A stretch of 64,000 nucleotides of DNA from Isoetes taiwanensis (lineage: Eukaryota > Streptophyta > Lycopodiopsida > Isoetales > Isoetaceae), in the NCBI GenBank assembly GCA_021234155.1, contig JAJEKV010000027.1, forward strand, positions 12,724,716 through 12,788,715, in the 5' to 3' direction. This document shows positions 12,893 through 23,082 of the stretch, piece after piece. Both the position numbers and the translations under genes were made by a program. How positions within the stretch are numbered: the first letter of the stretch is position 1; each line of letters starts with the position of its first letter. The notes below the pieces were generated by a model, which was given only the letters and a program-made list of their open reading frames with translations, ran no database searches and had not been told where the DNA came from.

Positions 12893-15237
12893 TTGAAGAG
12901 CGCAAAGAAAGAATTATTTGTTGCCTCTAGGGTTGGGGACTTAGCAATGTCATTCTCAGAAGCGCTACTCAAAGCTCCATCAAGAAAGATATTTGCATAT
13001 GGACTTGCATCCCGCAATATATTGCTCCATTTTGATTATGGAAAGGAGAAGGGATGTATTAATCCTCGTGCCGTATACATTGGCATTTGTGATTGGGGTG
13101 AATCCAAAGTTGATCCACGGTGACAAAGGAGGTAAAACGATGGCATTACAAGGGTATGGATGGCAAAGGTAAGAAAAGAATTGAGATGGAAAGGGCCAGC
13201 ATCCATATATGCATGATGATCTTTTTTTTGGTAGTGGCTCAAGACAAGGCTCGCAAGGGTTGACTTTGATTTACACGGGCAGCTGACATTGTCTACTACT
13301 TAGTCGACTTTTGCTAGTAAGCACTCCTACATGGAGTCAATAGGAAACTTGGAGCAGCAAGGCAAGCATCGGAGAATGTGCGACTATTTGAAACATTGCG
13401 TTGAGTCGCCAATGAGGGACAAAACACGAAAATTTGATATGGCCCAGCTACTTGACACAATGCGAGAGTTTTCATTGCTCTCCAATTCCGTACGAGGCCA
13501 CAATTGGAATCAGATTGATTCTTCAACTTGGCCGTGGTGGCGACGATGCATTAGACCAAGCTGGTCCTAGTCACGCCTAGCGTGCATATTCACTTACATT
13601 CAAACATCCTTGTATTACATAATATTCCAACTAAATTCATTAAACACTTATCTGATGCTACATGAAAGATTATTGTCTATGTGTGTTGTGTAGCTTAGTT
13701 TTCCTTTTCGTGTGTTTTTTGTGTTATTTATTCTATGCTTTTTTATATGTCGCAGCTAAACTAACATTATAAAGACAAGAAGTCAAAGCACACCTATACA
13801 AGTCGGTCCAAGGCACCTATAGAAGTCAAGAAATCCAAATTATGTCCCACCTAACAGATCGAAGAATTGAATCGACGACACGCTGAATGTGGGTGCGCCG
13901 AGCAAGCAGGATCAGCATGGATTTTCGGTTCCCTCTAATTTGAGGACCCCCTCTACTTAGTCTCCTTGGCATGAAGGGTTGGAGAACGAGCTTGAGATGT
14001 TAGCTGCTCGGCAAATGGAGAGAGCAGCAGCACATGCAAGGGCGAATGAGTTTCGCACGGCAGAGTTAAGAAGGTTGCGTGCGATGGATGAAGTTTCAAA
14101 GAGGGATAATTGCACCATCACAGAGGTGCATAATGTAGCCGGGCGGCGGGGCCCGCTATTGTCCAAGTGGAGCAGACTACGATGATGTAATCACAAATTT
14201 GGACAAGAATGAGTTTGAAAGTGAGTGGCCTAGTAGACGGGGTAAGTATAAGGCTCACGAGTGCAAGAATGCTGTGGTTCGAGCAAAAGCACTCGAGCGT
14301 CATGTCCAAGTGAAGGGACATTTACCCCACAACGGTGAGTTTAGTAAGAGTTTTGCGCAGCAAGTATACTACGAGCTTGTGAAGGAAGTGCCCGTAAATT
14401 ATGGGAGTAGGAAATGGAGGCAAGGAAGCGGTAGTGGCAGCACGAAGAGGGTCAAGCTATCGGAAGATAGCGAGAGTGGGCCACATGGTGAGCCCATCAC
14501 CATTACATACCTTGTTGCTGACGCTATCCAACTTTTGGAGGTGACAGGGGTAGCCGCGGCTGGAGCCGTGAATGACCTTGTGGATATTCGGGCCCAACTA
14601 GAGAATGAGAGAAGTCGGAACCTGACACTTTCTGAGGAGAATATTCGCTTGAAGGACCGTGCCGATGGGTATGATAAGATGGCCGCTGAATTAGAGGACG
14701 CTAAACGGCAACTAGCGGCATTAAACAGGGAGGCAACGGTCCTTAGAGAAAACAACGAGCACTTGCGCAATTTGACCAAATCGTTAGACTCTGACCCTTT
14801 TAGGGTGACTTCGGAGCAGTCGATATCCTATCTCCCTCGCGAGTATTTGTATGAGAGTCGGGGGAAGAGCTAAAGGTTGTTGATTACGCACATTGCCAAT
14901 TTTGTGGTGACAACCCGACATGTGGGGGTGGGTACACTCTAGGGTGTGGGCATCGTATGCACATGCGATGTGTTCTTGATTGGATGTTGCAAAGCCGCTC
15001 GTCCAACCTTGCAAGACGGATGGATTTTTCCCGAAGTTACAATATGCCATATTTAATATGCAAGGTCGCATGCCAGCGTTGCCACATTTGACCGCCGCCA
15101 GGAGGGATGGGCAGATGCACACTTTTCAAACCTTTCGCGAGATGGAATTGTGGAGGGGGGTGGAGGAGCCGCGTGAAGGAGAGACAGTGCCAGACATTAA
15201 CCAGTTCTTACCACCACCTCCGTGGGTCAGTAGGTGA
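12893..15237 (+). pseudogene. hAT cargo gene remnant: kinase-like, coiled-coil and RING-H2 parts
   Basis: Three plus-strand coding blocks follow each other. At 12893-13123, GLASRNILLHFDYGKEKG followed by YIGICDWGESK resembles the catalytic loop and DFG segment of a protein kinase, although the catalytic HRD is not seen. At 13979-14873 lies a long heptad-rich coiled coil (for example EDAKRQLAALNREATVLREN). At about 14865-15091, in another frame, HCQFCGDNPTC, LGCGHRMHMRC, VLDWM and CQRC form a RING-H2 finger, typical of E3 ubiquitin ligases. The shift between coiled coil and RING falls at a five-G run (14860-14864). A further ORF tail ends at 15237. Whether this was one protein, or used introns, is inference. 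The RING is the firmest part. Confidence 0.55.
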
Positions 15238-15526
15238 TTATATTGATCCAAATGACCAATGAAAATGAGATATTACATTTTTAGACATGCCAAATTTTGA
15301 CCTGTATCATTTTGTGAATGGCGGGTATAATGACGTTATTTCAAACAAGGTGTAATGATGTTATCAAAGGATCGAGTAGTGCTCATAGTAAAAGCATCGA
15401 GACTTCCAAATCTCTTTTTCGCTTTACGCTTGACGAGTAAAGGCATTGAGACTTCCCAATCTCTTTTATCCTGGCTTAGTCTCTTTAGTATGTCCTAGTG
15501 GTCACCCTGGCTCACCCTGGCTGAGT

Positions 15527-15628
15527 CTCCTTCGTTTTCTGTTTATCGTATCTAATTTGCCCCCTAGGATGACATCGCTCACTCAGGTGGCGAATTAGAT
15601 AATGCTAAGCGAAACTTCGAAAAGGGAG
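15527..15628. repeat. Foldback hairpin type C, copy 1
   Basis: TCGTATCTAATTTGCC pairs with GGCGAATTAGATAATG, and the outer arms (CTCCTTCGTTTTC / CTTCGAAAAGGGAG) also pair. The loop centre is GACATCGCTCACTC. Confidence 0.8.
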
Positions 15629-16044
15629 TAAGCCAAGAGCGCGACCCTCTTGGATGGTCATGGTTGGATGGTGAGTGAGTCAAAACATCTGCACACGCAA
15701 CCCTCTTGAATGGTTGTCAGGTCACCAGGCCTTATATTCTCAGTGGCAAACAATATAGACTTCTCGAAATTCTTGTTACCTCCTTTAGAAGGAGCGAGCT
15801 TTGCTCTCACTCTCTTTTGCGTGTCTCTGTGTCAATGTATCTTAGATACTTTGCTAGGTTATATTACACAAAGACGCCAAGAAAATGGGGGTCGGAGCAG
15901 AAATCGCTCGTTCTAGAGGAGGTTACAAGGTTTTGAGTACTCTATTTTATTGTGGCCACGGAGGATATAAGGCCTAGTGGTTGCTTGCGCATTCTCGTGT
16001 TGTTCATTAGATGTTAGTGATTGAAGCAAGCTTTGACTCTGAAT

Positions 16045-16165
16045 TCAAGCATCGAGACTTCCCTTTTTTTTTCCCCGGCTCTTTGGGCAATGTAGCTTAG
16101 TTTACATGCTAAGTTCCATTGTCCAAAGACCCGGGGGAAAGCAAAGATTGGGACGTCTCGATGCC
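16045..16165. repeat. Foldback hairpin type A, copy 1
   Basis: GCATCGAGACTTCCC pairs with GGGACGTCTCGATGC; the inner arms CTTTGGGCAATGTAGCTTAG and CTAAGTTCCATTGTCCAAAG surround the loop TTTACATG. The shape is that of a plant miRNA precursor. Confidence 0.8.
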
Positions 16166-16359
16166 TGGACCCAGGTCTCGAGGCGTCAGAGGTGAGAGCG
16201 CACTCTAATTTCAAGCCAAAGTGGTGCCTGGGCGTTGTCCATCTATACAGTGGCTGTTAGGCACCAAATCATGGAACATCCTAACTCCTTCTATTGATGG
16301 AGAACCTTGAGCATCACTATGACTTGAAATTGGAGGACGCGTCACGTTAACTTTGGTAC

Positions 16360-16520
16360 GCCAAATCGCCATTTGGATGCCATCTGGACCTATAATTTGT
16401 ACCTCCATTCCTTTGGGTGGCACATGCCATGCAAACCCATTTGGGTATTCAGCGCATGTGCCACCCAGAGGAATAGAGTACAGATTATAGGTCTGGATAG
16501 CATTCAAAGCCCAATTTGGC
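16360..16520. repeat. Foldback hairpin type B, copy 1
   Basis: Arms of about 70 bp: GCCAAATCGCCATTTGGAT pairs with ATTCAAAGCCCAATTTGGC. Near the loop, CTTTGGGTGGCACATGC pairs with GCATGTGCCACCCAGAG. Confidence 0.85.
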
Positions 16521-16559
16521 ATACCGAAGTGTCTTCCAACTCGCTCACCCTGGCTTAGT

Positions 16560-16660
16560 CTCTTTCGTTTTCTGTTTTGTGTATCTAATTTGCCCCCTAG
16601 GATGACATCGCTCACTCAGGTGGCGAATTAGATACGCCAAGCAGGAAACTCGAAAAGGGA
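16560..16660. repeat. Foldback hairpin type C, copy 2
   Basis: Same hairpin as 15527-15628 with scattered changes (GTATCTAATTTGCC pairs with GGCGAATTAGATAC). Confidence 0.8.
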
Positions 16661-16794
16661 GTAAGCCAAGAGCGCAACCCTCTTGAATGGTTGTCAGGTC
16701 ACCAGGCTTTATATTCTCCATGGCAAACAATATAGACTTCTGTAGAAGGAGCTTGCGATTCTGTGGGTTCATTAGATGTCGTTGATTGATGAGT

Positions 16795-16917
16795 TCAAGC
16801 ATCGAGACTTCCCAATCTTTCTTTCCCCTCCTCTTTGGGCAATGTAGCTTAGTTTACATGCTAAGTTCCATTGTTCAAAGAGGGGTGAAAGCAAGGGTTG
16901 GGAAGTCTCGATGCTTG
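16795..16917. repeat. Foldback hairpin type A, copy 2
   Basis: AGCATCGAGACTTCCCAA pairs with TTGGGAAGTCTCGATGCT, with the same inner arms and loop TTTACATG as the other type A copies. Confidence 0.85.
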
Positions 16918-16988
16918 TACTCAGGTCTCTTTCATCCTGGCCTGGAGCGTGATCCTTCGGGTTAATTGGATGTTAGTGATTGATGAGT

Positions 16989-17111
16989 TCAAGCATCGAG
17001 ACTTCCCAATCTTTCTTTCCCCTCCTCTTTGGGCAATGTAGCTTAGTTTACATGCTAAGTTCCATTGTTCAAAGAGGGGTGAAAGCAAGGGTTGGGAAGT
17101 CTCGATGCTTG
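16989..17111. repeat. Foldback hairpin type A, copy 3
   Basis: Tandem copy of 16795-16917 at a 194-bp offset, nearly identical across the whole hairpin and its 3' flank. Confidence 0.85.
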
Positions 17112-17161
17112 TACTCAGGTCTCTTTCATCCTGGCCTGGAGCGTGATCCTCTTGAATGGTT

Positions 17162-17322
17162 GCCAAATCGCCATTTGGATGCCATCTGGACCTATAATTT
17201 GTACCTCCATTCCTTTGGGTGGCACATGCCATGCAAACCCATTTGGGTATTCAGAGCATGTGCCACCCAGAGGAATAGAGTACAGATTATAGGTCCAGAT
17301 AGCATTCAAAGCCCAATTTGGC
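17162..17322. repeat. Foldback hairpin type B, copy 2
   Basis: Second copy of 16360-16520, differing at few positions; the arms and the terminal GCCAAAT / ATTTGGC pairing are kept. Confidence 0.85.
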
Positions 17323-17352
17323 ATACCGAAGTTATTCCCGACTTGGGTACCG

Positions 17353-17528
17353 AAGTACCTTGTGAACCTTCTGATGGATCAGATTCGTCCGGGCTGGTCC
17401 GAGGCTGTTTGGCCCCTTCGCATGCGTAGATTACTTCTCATCAGCAAGATTCTGGCGCATGCGAAGAGGCAAGCAACAACGGAGGTCGAGACGGGTCTGA
17501 TCCAACGAAGGTTTTCAGGGCACTGCGG
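17353..17528. repeat. Foldback hairpin type D
   Basis: About 70-bp imperfect arms: GAACCTTCTGATGGATCAGA pairs with TCTGATCCAACGAAGGTTTTC, and CCCCTTCGCATGCG pairs with CGCATGCGAAGAGG near the loop. Single copy. Confidence 0.8.
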
Positions 17529-18140
17529 TTACACATGAAAGAAACATAGAAAGAAACATAGAAAGAACTATCATACATTAACGAAACATTTGTGACAAAA
17601 ATTATAACCAAAAACTTTTTTTTTTATTAATAGTGCCGTGGACGGTTACAATAGTATGAAAATCCTCAAGACCAATTACAAATGATCAAGATACTCATCA
17701 CATCATTTTTCTAGGCGCGCCTTCTTCATCGGGTTTCATCATTTGCGGTTCCATCCTCTTCTTTGCCGGGAACCTAGGTTCAACCTCCGATGGCCCTTTC
17801 CTTTAGTGAAACGCCCTCGACGGTTTTTCCTAGCCCGCTTCTCTTTTGTCAAGGTAAAGCGCAAAGGTGAGTCCGTTGGATCACGTAAGCCGATCACGCC
17901 ATCAACCGCATTGCTCGAACTCGGCCTTTCAGACGTATCGACTCCTGTCGGTCCTCACCGGCCGGGCCGATCCGTCCGAGAATATGGCTTGGTCTATATC
18001 ATCTTTGTCATCAACGGCGGGTAATGCTTGAATGTCTTCATCAACATGGCTTGCAGCATTTATTGCAAGCATCTCGCCCTCACCGCCTTCGGCCGCCCTC
18101 TTCCACTTCGAATCGCAGATCCATGAAAGGAAATCGTAGC
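17529..18140. other. hAT interior 3' of the transposase
   Basis: A GC-rich stretch (17740-18120) between the hairpin cluster and the transposase C-terminus. No domain recognised. Confidence 0.4.
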
Positions 18141-19707
18141 TTATCGATTGCGGATGTACCAATCGTTACGATTCAATAGCCGCCAGTTTGAGAAGTTGTA
18201 TACAAGTTTGTCCGCCTTCTTATGTAGCAAGCGATTGGGGTGACACCGTATGTACTTATAGGCACTCCAATTCCTCTCACTTGCACTATTGGAAGATACC
18301 AAAGAGAGGATAGTCATTGCAATTGCACCGCAAGGTATCGATAACTTGCCCATGGGCTTGCCACCATGCATATGATTCCATATTTGGTTCCTTCTTATGA
18401 CTCTCCAAAGGCCGTGAAGCTCTTCATCTGCCCACCTTCCACTCAGGTTCTGGTATTCAGTTAACTTCGGCAATGAAAAGCTTGTAGTCCGAGCTGTTGG
18501 GATAGAACATTTTTGCAACCTTCTTCAACGAGCCCATCACTTCTTTATCTGTATGCTGGTCCATATCGTGGTTGTGTGGGTCTAAGGCATGCGCGGCGCC
18601 ATGAAGATCACTGTATGACTTCTTCCATCGTTCATTGAAGTCTCTCGAGTAGTCTTTGCTGCGCTTAGCATTGTCAAATGGCGATTGGGACCATCACGCT
18701 CTAGGAAGGATTGAATGGAGTGCCAACACCTCCAGACCTTTCCAGTGCTTGCCTTCGAAGAATCAAGGGTTTTGATGGCATGACAAACAGGTTGCATGCA
18801 CCTCACAACATTTTTTACACCTTTCCAAAATGTCTCCCGCCCAAGCATTTCTCGAAGGGCAGCAGCTTGCTGTCGGTGTTTGGCGGCATTTTTCCCTTTC
18901 TGCCTTCTTTCCCAATCAAAAAACTCTGTATGATTAAAGGTTGAGATAATCCAATCACGACACTTCAGCACTCTTTCAAGACAGATATAATTGGAACCAA
19001 ACCGAAGTTTGCCCAGATTCATGAGTGCTAGGCTCTTCCGGACGCAATGACTTGTAAATGGCATAAATTGCCGGCTTCTTTGTGATGAATTTTACAAGCC
19101 GACGCGCTTTTTTAGAATGGGATCTTTGAACCACGTGTCTTTGTGAGAACCAGTCCTTCAAAAATAGGTTCGTGCAATGGCATTGGCAACTAGTAGCATG
19201 CAACCCCGAAATTCGCCTCCAAGAATTGACCCGCTTAGCTTGCAATTAGACGCTTATCCATTACAACTTGAAATATTCTCTTGGTCCAAAACTCTCTATC
19301 ACGGCCTTTGTTTTCTCAAAAAATCCAATCTCCGGTCACTTGGTCAGTTTTGGTTTCTACGGTTTTCAAAAATACTTCACCCCCGGATACACGATCATGA
19401 AATTAATAAGATGGTCCTTGTTTACATTGCTCCAACCATCAGTCACTAATGAAGCCGGGCCGCTTTGCCACACCACGACACAACACTTCATCTCCACCCT
19501 CTCAACCATTTTTCCATGTATTTCATCAACCATCTTATTGTTGGCATGCTTGTATGAAGGCAGTCTAAAAGCCGGTCTTGCTTTGGCAACTTCTTGGAAG
19601 GCTTCTTTCATTGCTTTATGCTCCAGAATATGTGGAGACAGCCCAACATATAAAAATGCCTCTACAACCTTCGGTTGTGTCTTCTTCAATTGCTCGATGT
19701 TAAGCAA
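18141..19707 (-). pseudogene. hAT transposase (DUF659-like core and hAT dimerization region), frameshifted
   Basis: Minus-strand blocks in family order. 19707-19366 contains SLVTDGWSNVNKDHLINFM, the DUF659 catalytic-start region. 19245-18976 contains CQCHCTNLFLKDWF and ARRLVKFITKKPAIYAIYK. 19064-18582 contains GSNYICLERVLKCRDWI. 18518-18141 contains SSNSASERNWSAYKYI, RLLHKKADKLVY and FSNWRLL, the C-terminal hAT dimerization region. The blocks lie in different frames with a few stops between, so the gene is broken or carries indel errors. Upstream, on the minus strand near 20060-20120, ECVFCGYTSGKWFSQQELSS followed by H resembles a degenerate BED-type zinc finger. The enzyme would bind the subterminal repeats and excise the element. 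Confidence 0.8.
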
Positions 19708-20754
19708 TGATCAACCCTCCATTTGCTTCGTCTGTCTTTCCACTATTTCAATTGTCTCTATCATTCTCTGTTCTCCCGTGCTTATACCTATTGACCCTAG
19801 TCCGCCCTCTGATCGGCATGCTGTCCCAACAGGGGGGGTGGTATAGTTATCTTAAATGCCTTACGCCCGCCCCTGCTCTTGAGTATTAAGTAACTTCGTC
19901 TTTTTCTCATATTATTCTTCGTTTTATGTATCCCATCCAAATGGAGACAATCTCTCGATGGCATCCTTTTCGCAAGTCGGCGAGATGCGATACAAGTTAT
20001 GACACCGACGTCCTCGCTTCACGTAAGATGTGAGCTCAATTCTTGTTGCGAGAACCATTTACCGGATGTGTATCCACAAAACACACATTCCCACTCATTT
20101 GGCGCCAAACTCTTTCACAAACTCCCATTCTCGGGCCTCTTTTCCGACCAAGAACTCCGATCATCGCGACCATGTGCATCGAGTTGCGGTCCCCCTCGTG
20201 GCCCCCGCCATCGGCACACGCAGCCCTCGCACCTCTAGAGGTAGATGCATGACACGCCTCGCACCTCCGGAGGTAGATGCATGACCGGTAGCCACCATTG
20301 CTCGGACCGGTGACAATGTCTCTTAATCGACTCCTTGATTACACGAACTAAAGGAAGACGATATATATGCAAAGGAGCAAGCTCACAATGCATATGTTAC
20401 GCCGACGTCCGCGAAAAGAATCAAGGGGGTTGGACGGACCCTATAGGATATTCTATGGAAGCGGATGCCAACCCAAGGCGGAAACCACCGGCCGGAGTAA
20501 ACTCACGTTCCAAAGATCCAACGCCAGCCGTGACTCAAAAAAACGACACCTCAAAGGCAAACCGTTTCCCAAGGAGTATTTTGACTCAACCTGGCGGTCA
20601 ACGTTCGAGGTGAATTCTAGGGCTAATCACGTTTTTCTTATATATACTATTAACAGTGCCACAAAACAGGCCAAACGATTAGGCGCAAATATTTTTTGCT
20701 TAGTAAATCGGGCAAAACAGTTTAGAAAATTTTCCAGTGCGCCAAAACAACAAA
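19708..20754. other. 5' part of the hAT transposase region, degraded
   Basis: Minus-strand traces of the transposase N-terminus (BED-like finger near 20090), then AT-rich DNA up to the right subterminal repeats. No intact ORF. Confidence 0.4.
20225..20285. repeat. Two 29-bp direct repeats with internal palindromes
   Basis: Copies at 20225-20253 and 20257-20285 differ only inside the palindromic centre (ACCTCTAGAGGT against ACCTCCGGAGGT). The two differences are compensatory and keep each copy self-complementary. Confidence 0.85.
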
Positions 20755-21015
20755 ACCGCGTCGCCGAAAATATTTTCGCCGTCGCCGAAGATTATGTTTT
20801 CGTCTGACGAAGTTCAAATTATTTCGCGTCGCGCCGAAAAACTCTTAATCGGCGTCGCGAAAAAATTCAGCGTCTGCTGTGGCGTCGTTTTCGCAGACGC
20901 GAAAAATTGGTTTCGCGTCGCTGAATCAGAATCTTCAGCGTCTGCGAAAATATTTTCGCTGCGTCGCTGTTTTTGTTGCTTTTCAGACGTCTGGAAATTT
21001 TTCGACGCCGGAATT
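20755..21015. repeat. Right subterminal repeats of the hAT element
   Basis: Repeated GTCGCCGAAAATATTTTCG, TTCGCAGACGCGAAAA and CAGCGTCTGCGAAAA, related in both orientations to the left subterminal block. Confidence 0.7.
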
Positions 21016-21126
21016 GTTTTCCGCCGTATTTTTTGCGTTTTATACGGCAAATTTGTGCCGTATCATTCAATTCATACGTATTCCGTATAAAACGTACAGC
21101 GTATTGAACCTATCCCTGCTTTCTTC

Positions 21127-21829
21127 TTCACGAAGAGAATAGGTGCCCCAAAGGGTGATACACTTGGTCTTATAAAACCAATTTCCAACAACTCCTTCAA
21201 CTGTTTCTTGAGCTCTCCTAGTTCCGGTGTGCTCATCCTGTAAGGAGCCTTGCTAGTAGGCTTAGCATCTGGTGCTAGAGTAACCTCACATTCCACACCT
21301 CTATAGGGTGGTAGTTCTCGGATATCATCCGGAAAAACATCATAGAATTCTCTTATGATTTTAGCAATAGGCTTAGGCAATTTTTCTATACTTTCCTCCT
21401 GTGTTATTTTCTCACTATCAGGTTGAATTGCTTCTAGCCTAAGAATATATTCGATCTCCTTCTTTAAATTGCATTTATTCAACTGGCTTAAAGTTATACA
21501 CTGCATTACTGAAGGAATTTCCTTACCTCTGACCACTATTCGTTTGCCATCTGGTGCTGTGATTGCTATCTCTTTATTGTCGCAGTCAATGATTGCCTTA
21601 GCTGGTTTGAGGAATTCCATTCCAACTATCAAGTCATATTTGCCAATATCCATTACCTCAGCTCCCATGGTGAACTTAATTCCGGTCAATCCGACGTCGA
21701 AATTAACTCTTCTTCCCTTTGTATGTCGAATTGCCCCATTTGCCATCTTTGACCGGTGCGGGTTTAGATTTCATGGTCTTTGACTTCAATAATGCTTTGC
21801 CAGGTCTAGGAGATGCAAAATTGTGTGAA
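21127..21829 (-). CDS. Chromovirus protease and start of reverse transcriptase
   Basis: Follows gag on the minus strand. The frame 21746-21127 reads GRRVNFDVGLTG, YDLIVGMEFLKPAKAIIDC (retropepsin C-part) and then the RT fingers (APYRMSTPELGELKKQLKEL, SPFGAPILFVKKK), where the hAT insertion breaks it. The aspartic-protease active site lies at about 21830-21820; there the frame slips by one base within the catalytic Asp motif, and again near 21750. Protease would therefore not be made as a continuous product unless these are assembly errors. Confidence 0.8.
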
Positions 21830-23082
21830 CTACCCGTCTATTAGAATTACATACGGTTTATCATCTATTATAGCATCAGCTGAGATGACCGTGGACTGAC
21901 TTGCAACATTATCAGTCTCAATAGCTGCACAAATCTTACACTCACCATCTATGTAATCTTGGGCTTCCTCCTGATCATCATCTTCATCTTGTTCAGTAGG
22001 TGATTCCCATCCATCTAGCTCTGCTAAGGCTGCTTGCATGACGAAAGGACATGTATGTGTTCTGTGGCCCGGTTGGAAACATCTGAAACAGAGTTGTTTC
22101 TTGATGCATTCATCCCTCTTTTCTTTTGGAATACTGTCTAGGAAGCTTTTGATTGACCTGCCAGATGAAGACCCTTGAGCTGCCTGATTTCTGTATGGTC
22201 CTTTCCTTTCATTCTTCCCTTGAAACTGTTGGTTAGCAGGTTGATTTCCCTGCTGCCTTGGAGTGTATGGAGCTATTGACTTGTCCTTTGAATAGTTGCT
22301 CTGTTTTGGCCCAGGTGTTTGTGGAGTTTCTTCCAAACTTAAGGCTTTATCCTCAGCTTCCCCAACTGTTTTTGGGTTTATGGCCCGCACAAGTCTCTTG
22401 ATGTTGGGGTTTAGTCCTTCAATGTAACCATCTACGGCTTGCCTTTCTGTTATTGTTGGCACATTTAATCGTAGCCTCATGAACTCTTCTGTATATTTGG
22501 CTACGGTTAAGTTTCCTTGATCCAACCTATAAAATTGTTGAATCTGCCTGCTTGTATGTGATCGAGGTACATAGTGCTTGCGAAATGCTTTACTGAAAGT
22601 TTTGAACTTACAATTGTTTCTTTTCAGTCTATTAGCTTTTGCATATCCCTTCCACCATATTCTGGCTGGACCATTCAAATTTGCTGTTGCTACCTTTCCT
22701 ATGTCCTTATCCTTCATTCCATAGGAGTTGCCAAATTCTTCCATCTCATCAAGCCATGCTTCTGCTTCCATGCCGGATCTGTCCTTTCCAGAGAACTGCC
22801 CCAATTTCCTTGTTTTCCAGACATTGCTCATAGCAATATCTATTTTCTTCTGGTAATCCTCCGCTCGACGTGTCATTCCTCCTCTTCGATGTCTGTTCCT
22901 ATCATTAGAACTACCCGACTCAGTGTCGGAGTTACTGTCACTAGCTGTACCTGATGTGGTGTTGTCTGCACTTGAGCTTGAAGGAGTTACACTTCTCCTA
23001 TGTCTTTTCTTTCTCTTTTTCTCCTTTGGAGCCTCTAGTGGTGGGTTCTGCCCTTGGTGAACTTGTTGATCAACTCCTGGGA
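21830..23082 (-). CDS. Chromovirus gag (capsid/nucleocapsid), 3' part
   Basis: Minus-strand gag. A basic, Ser-rich stretch (KEKKRKKRHRRS; 23082-22880) precedes the capsid-type region (MEEFGNSYGMKD, ARIWWKGYAKANR, FRKHYVPRSHTSRQIQQFY, YTEEFMRLRLNVP, VDGYIEGLNPNIKRLV). A zinc knuckle CFRCFQPGHRTHTC (C-x2-C-x4-H-x4-C) sits near 22045-22090. The frame ends at the one-base slip that opens the protease. Its 5' part (26120-26331) is separated by the LINE insertion. Confidence 0.88.

Larger units (their letters stand above)
10432..21118. mobile_element. hAT-superfamily DNA transposon, 10.7 kb, inserted in the RT gene
   Basis: The ends CAGGGATAGGTTCTATACG (left) and CAGGGATAGGTTCAATACG (right, reverse complement) are near-perfect terminal inverted repeats. 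The 8-bp target duplication CTTTCTTC sits at 10424-10431 and 21119-21126. Excising the element rejoins the RT codons VKKK and [11 protein letters not shown]. Both ends carry subterminal repeats rich in GCGTC and AGACGC. Inside are a minus-strand transposase with DUF659-like and hAT dimerization regions, a plus-strand cargo gene and a hairpin cluster. Confidence 0.93.

Noticed and set aside
15706-15936. Overlapping plus-strand ORFs in the hAT
   Set aside because: They lie between foldback repeats and show no domain or codon signal.
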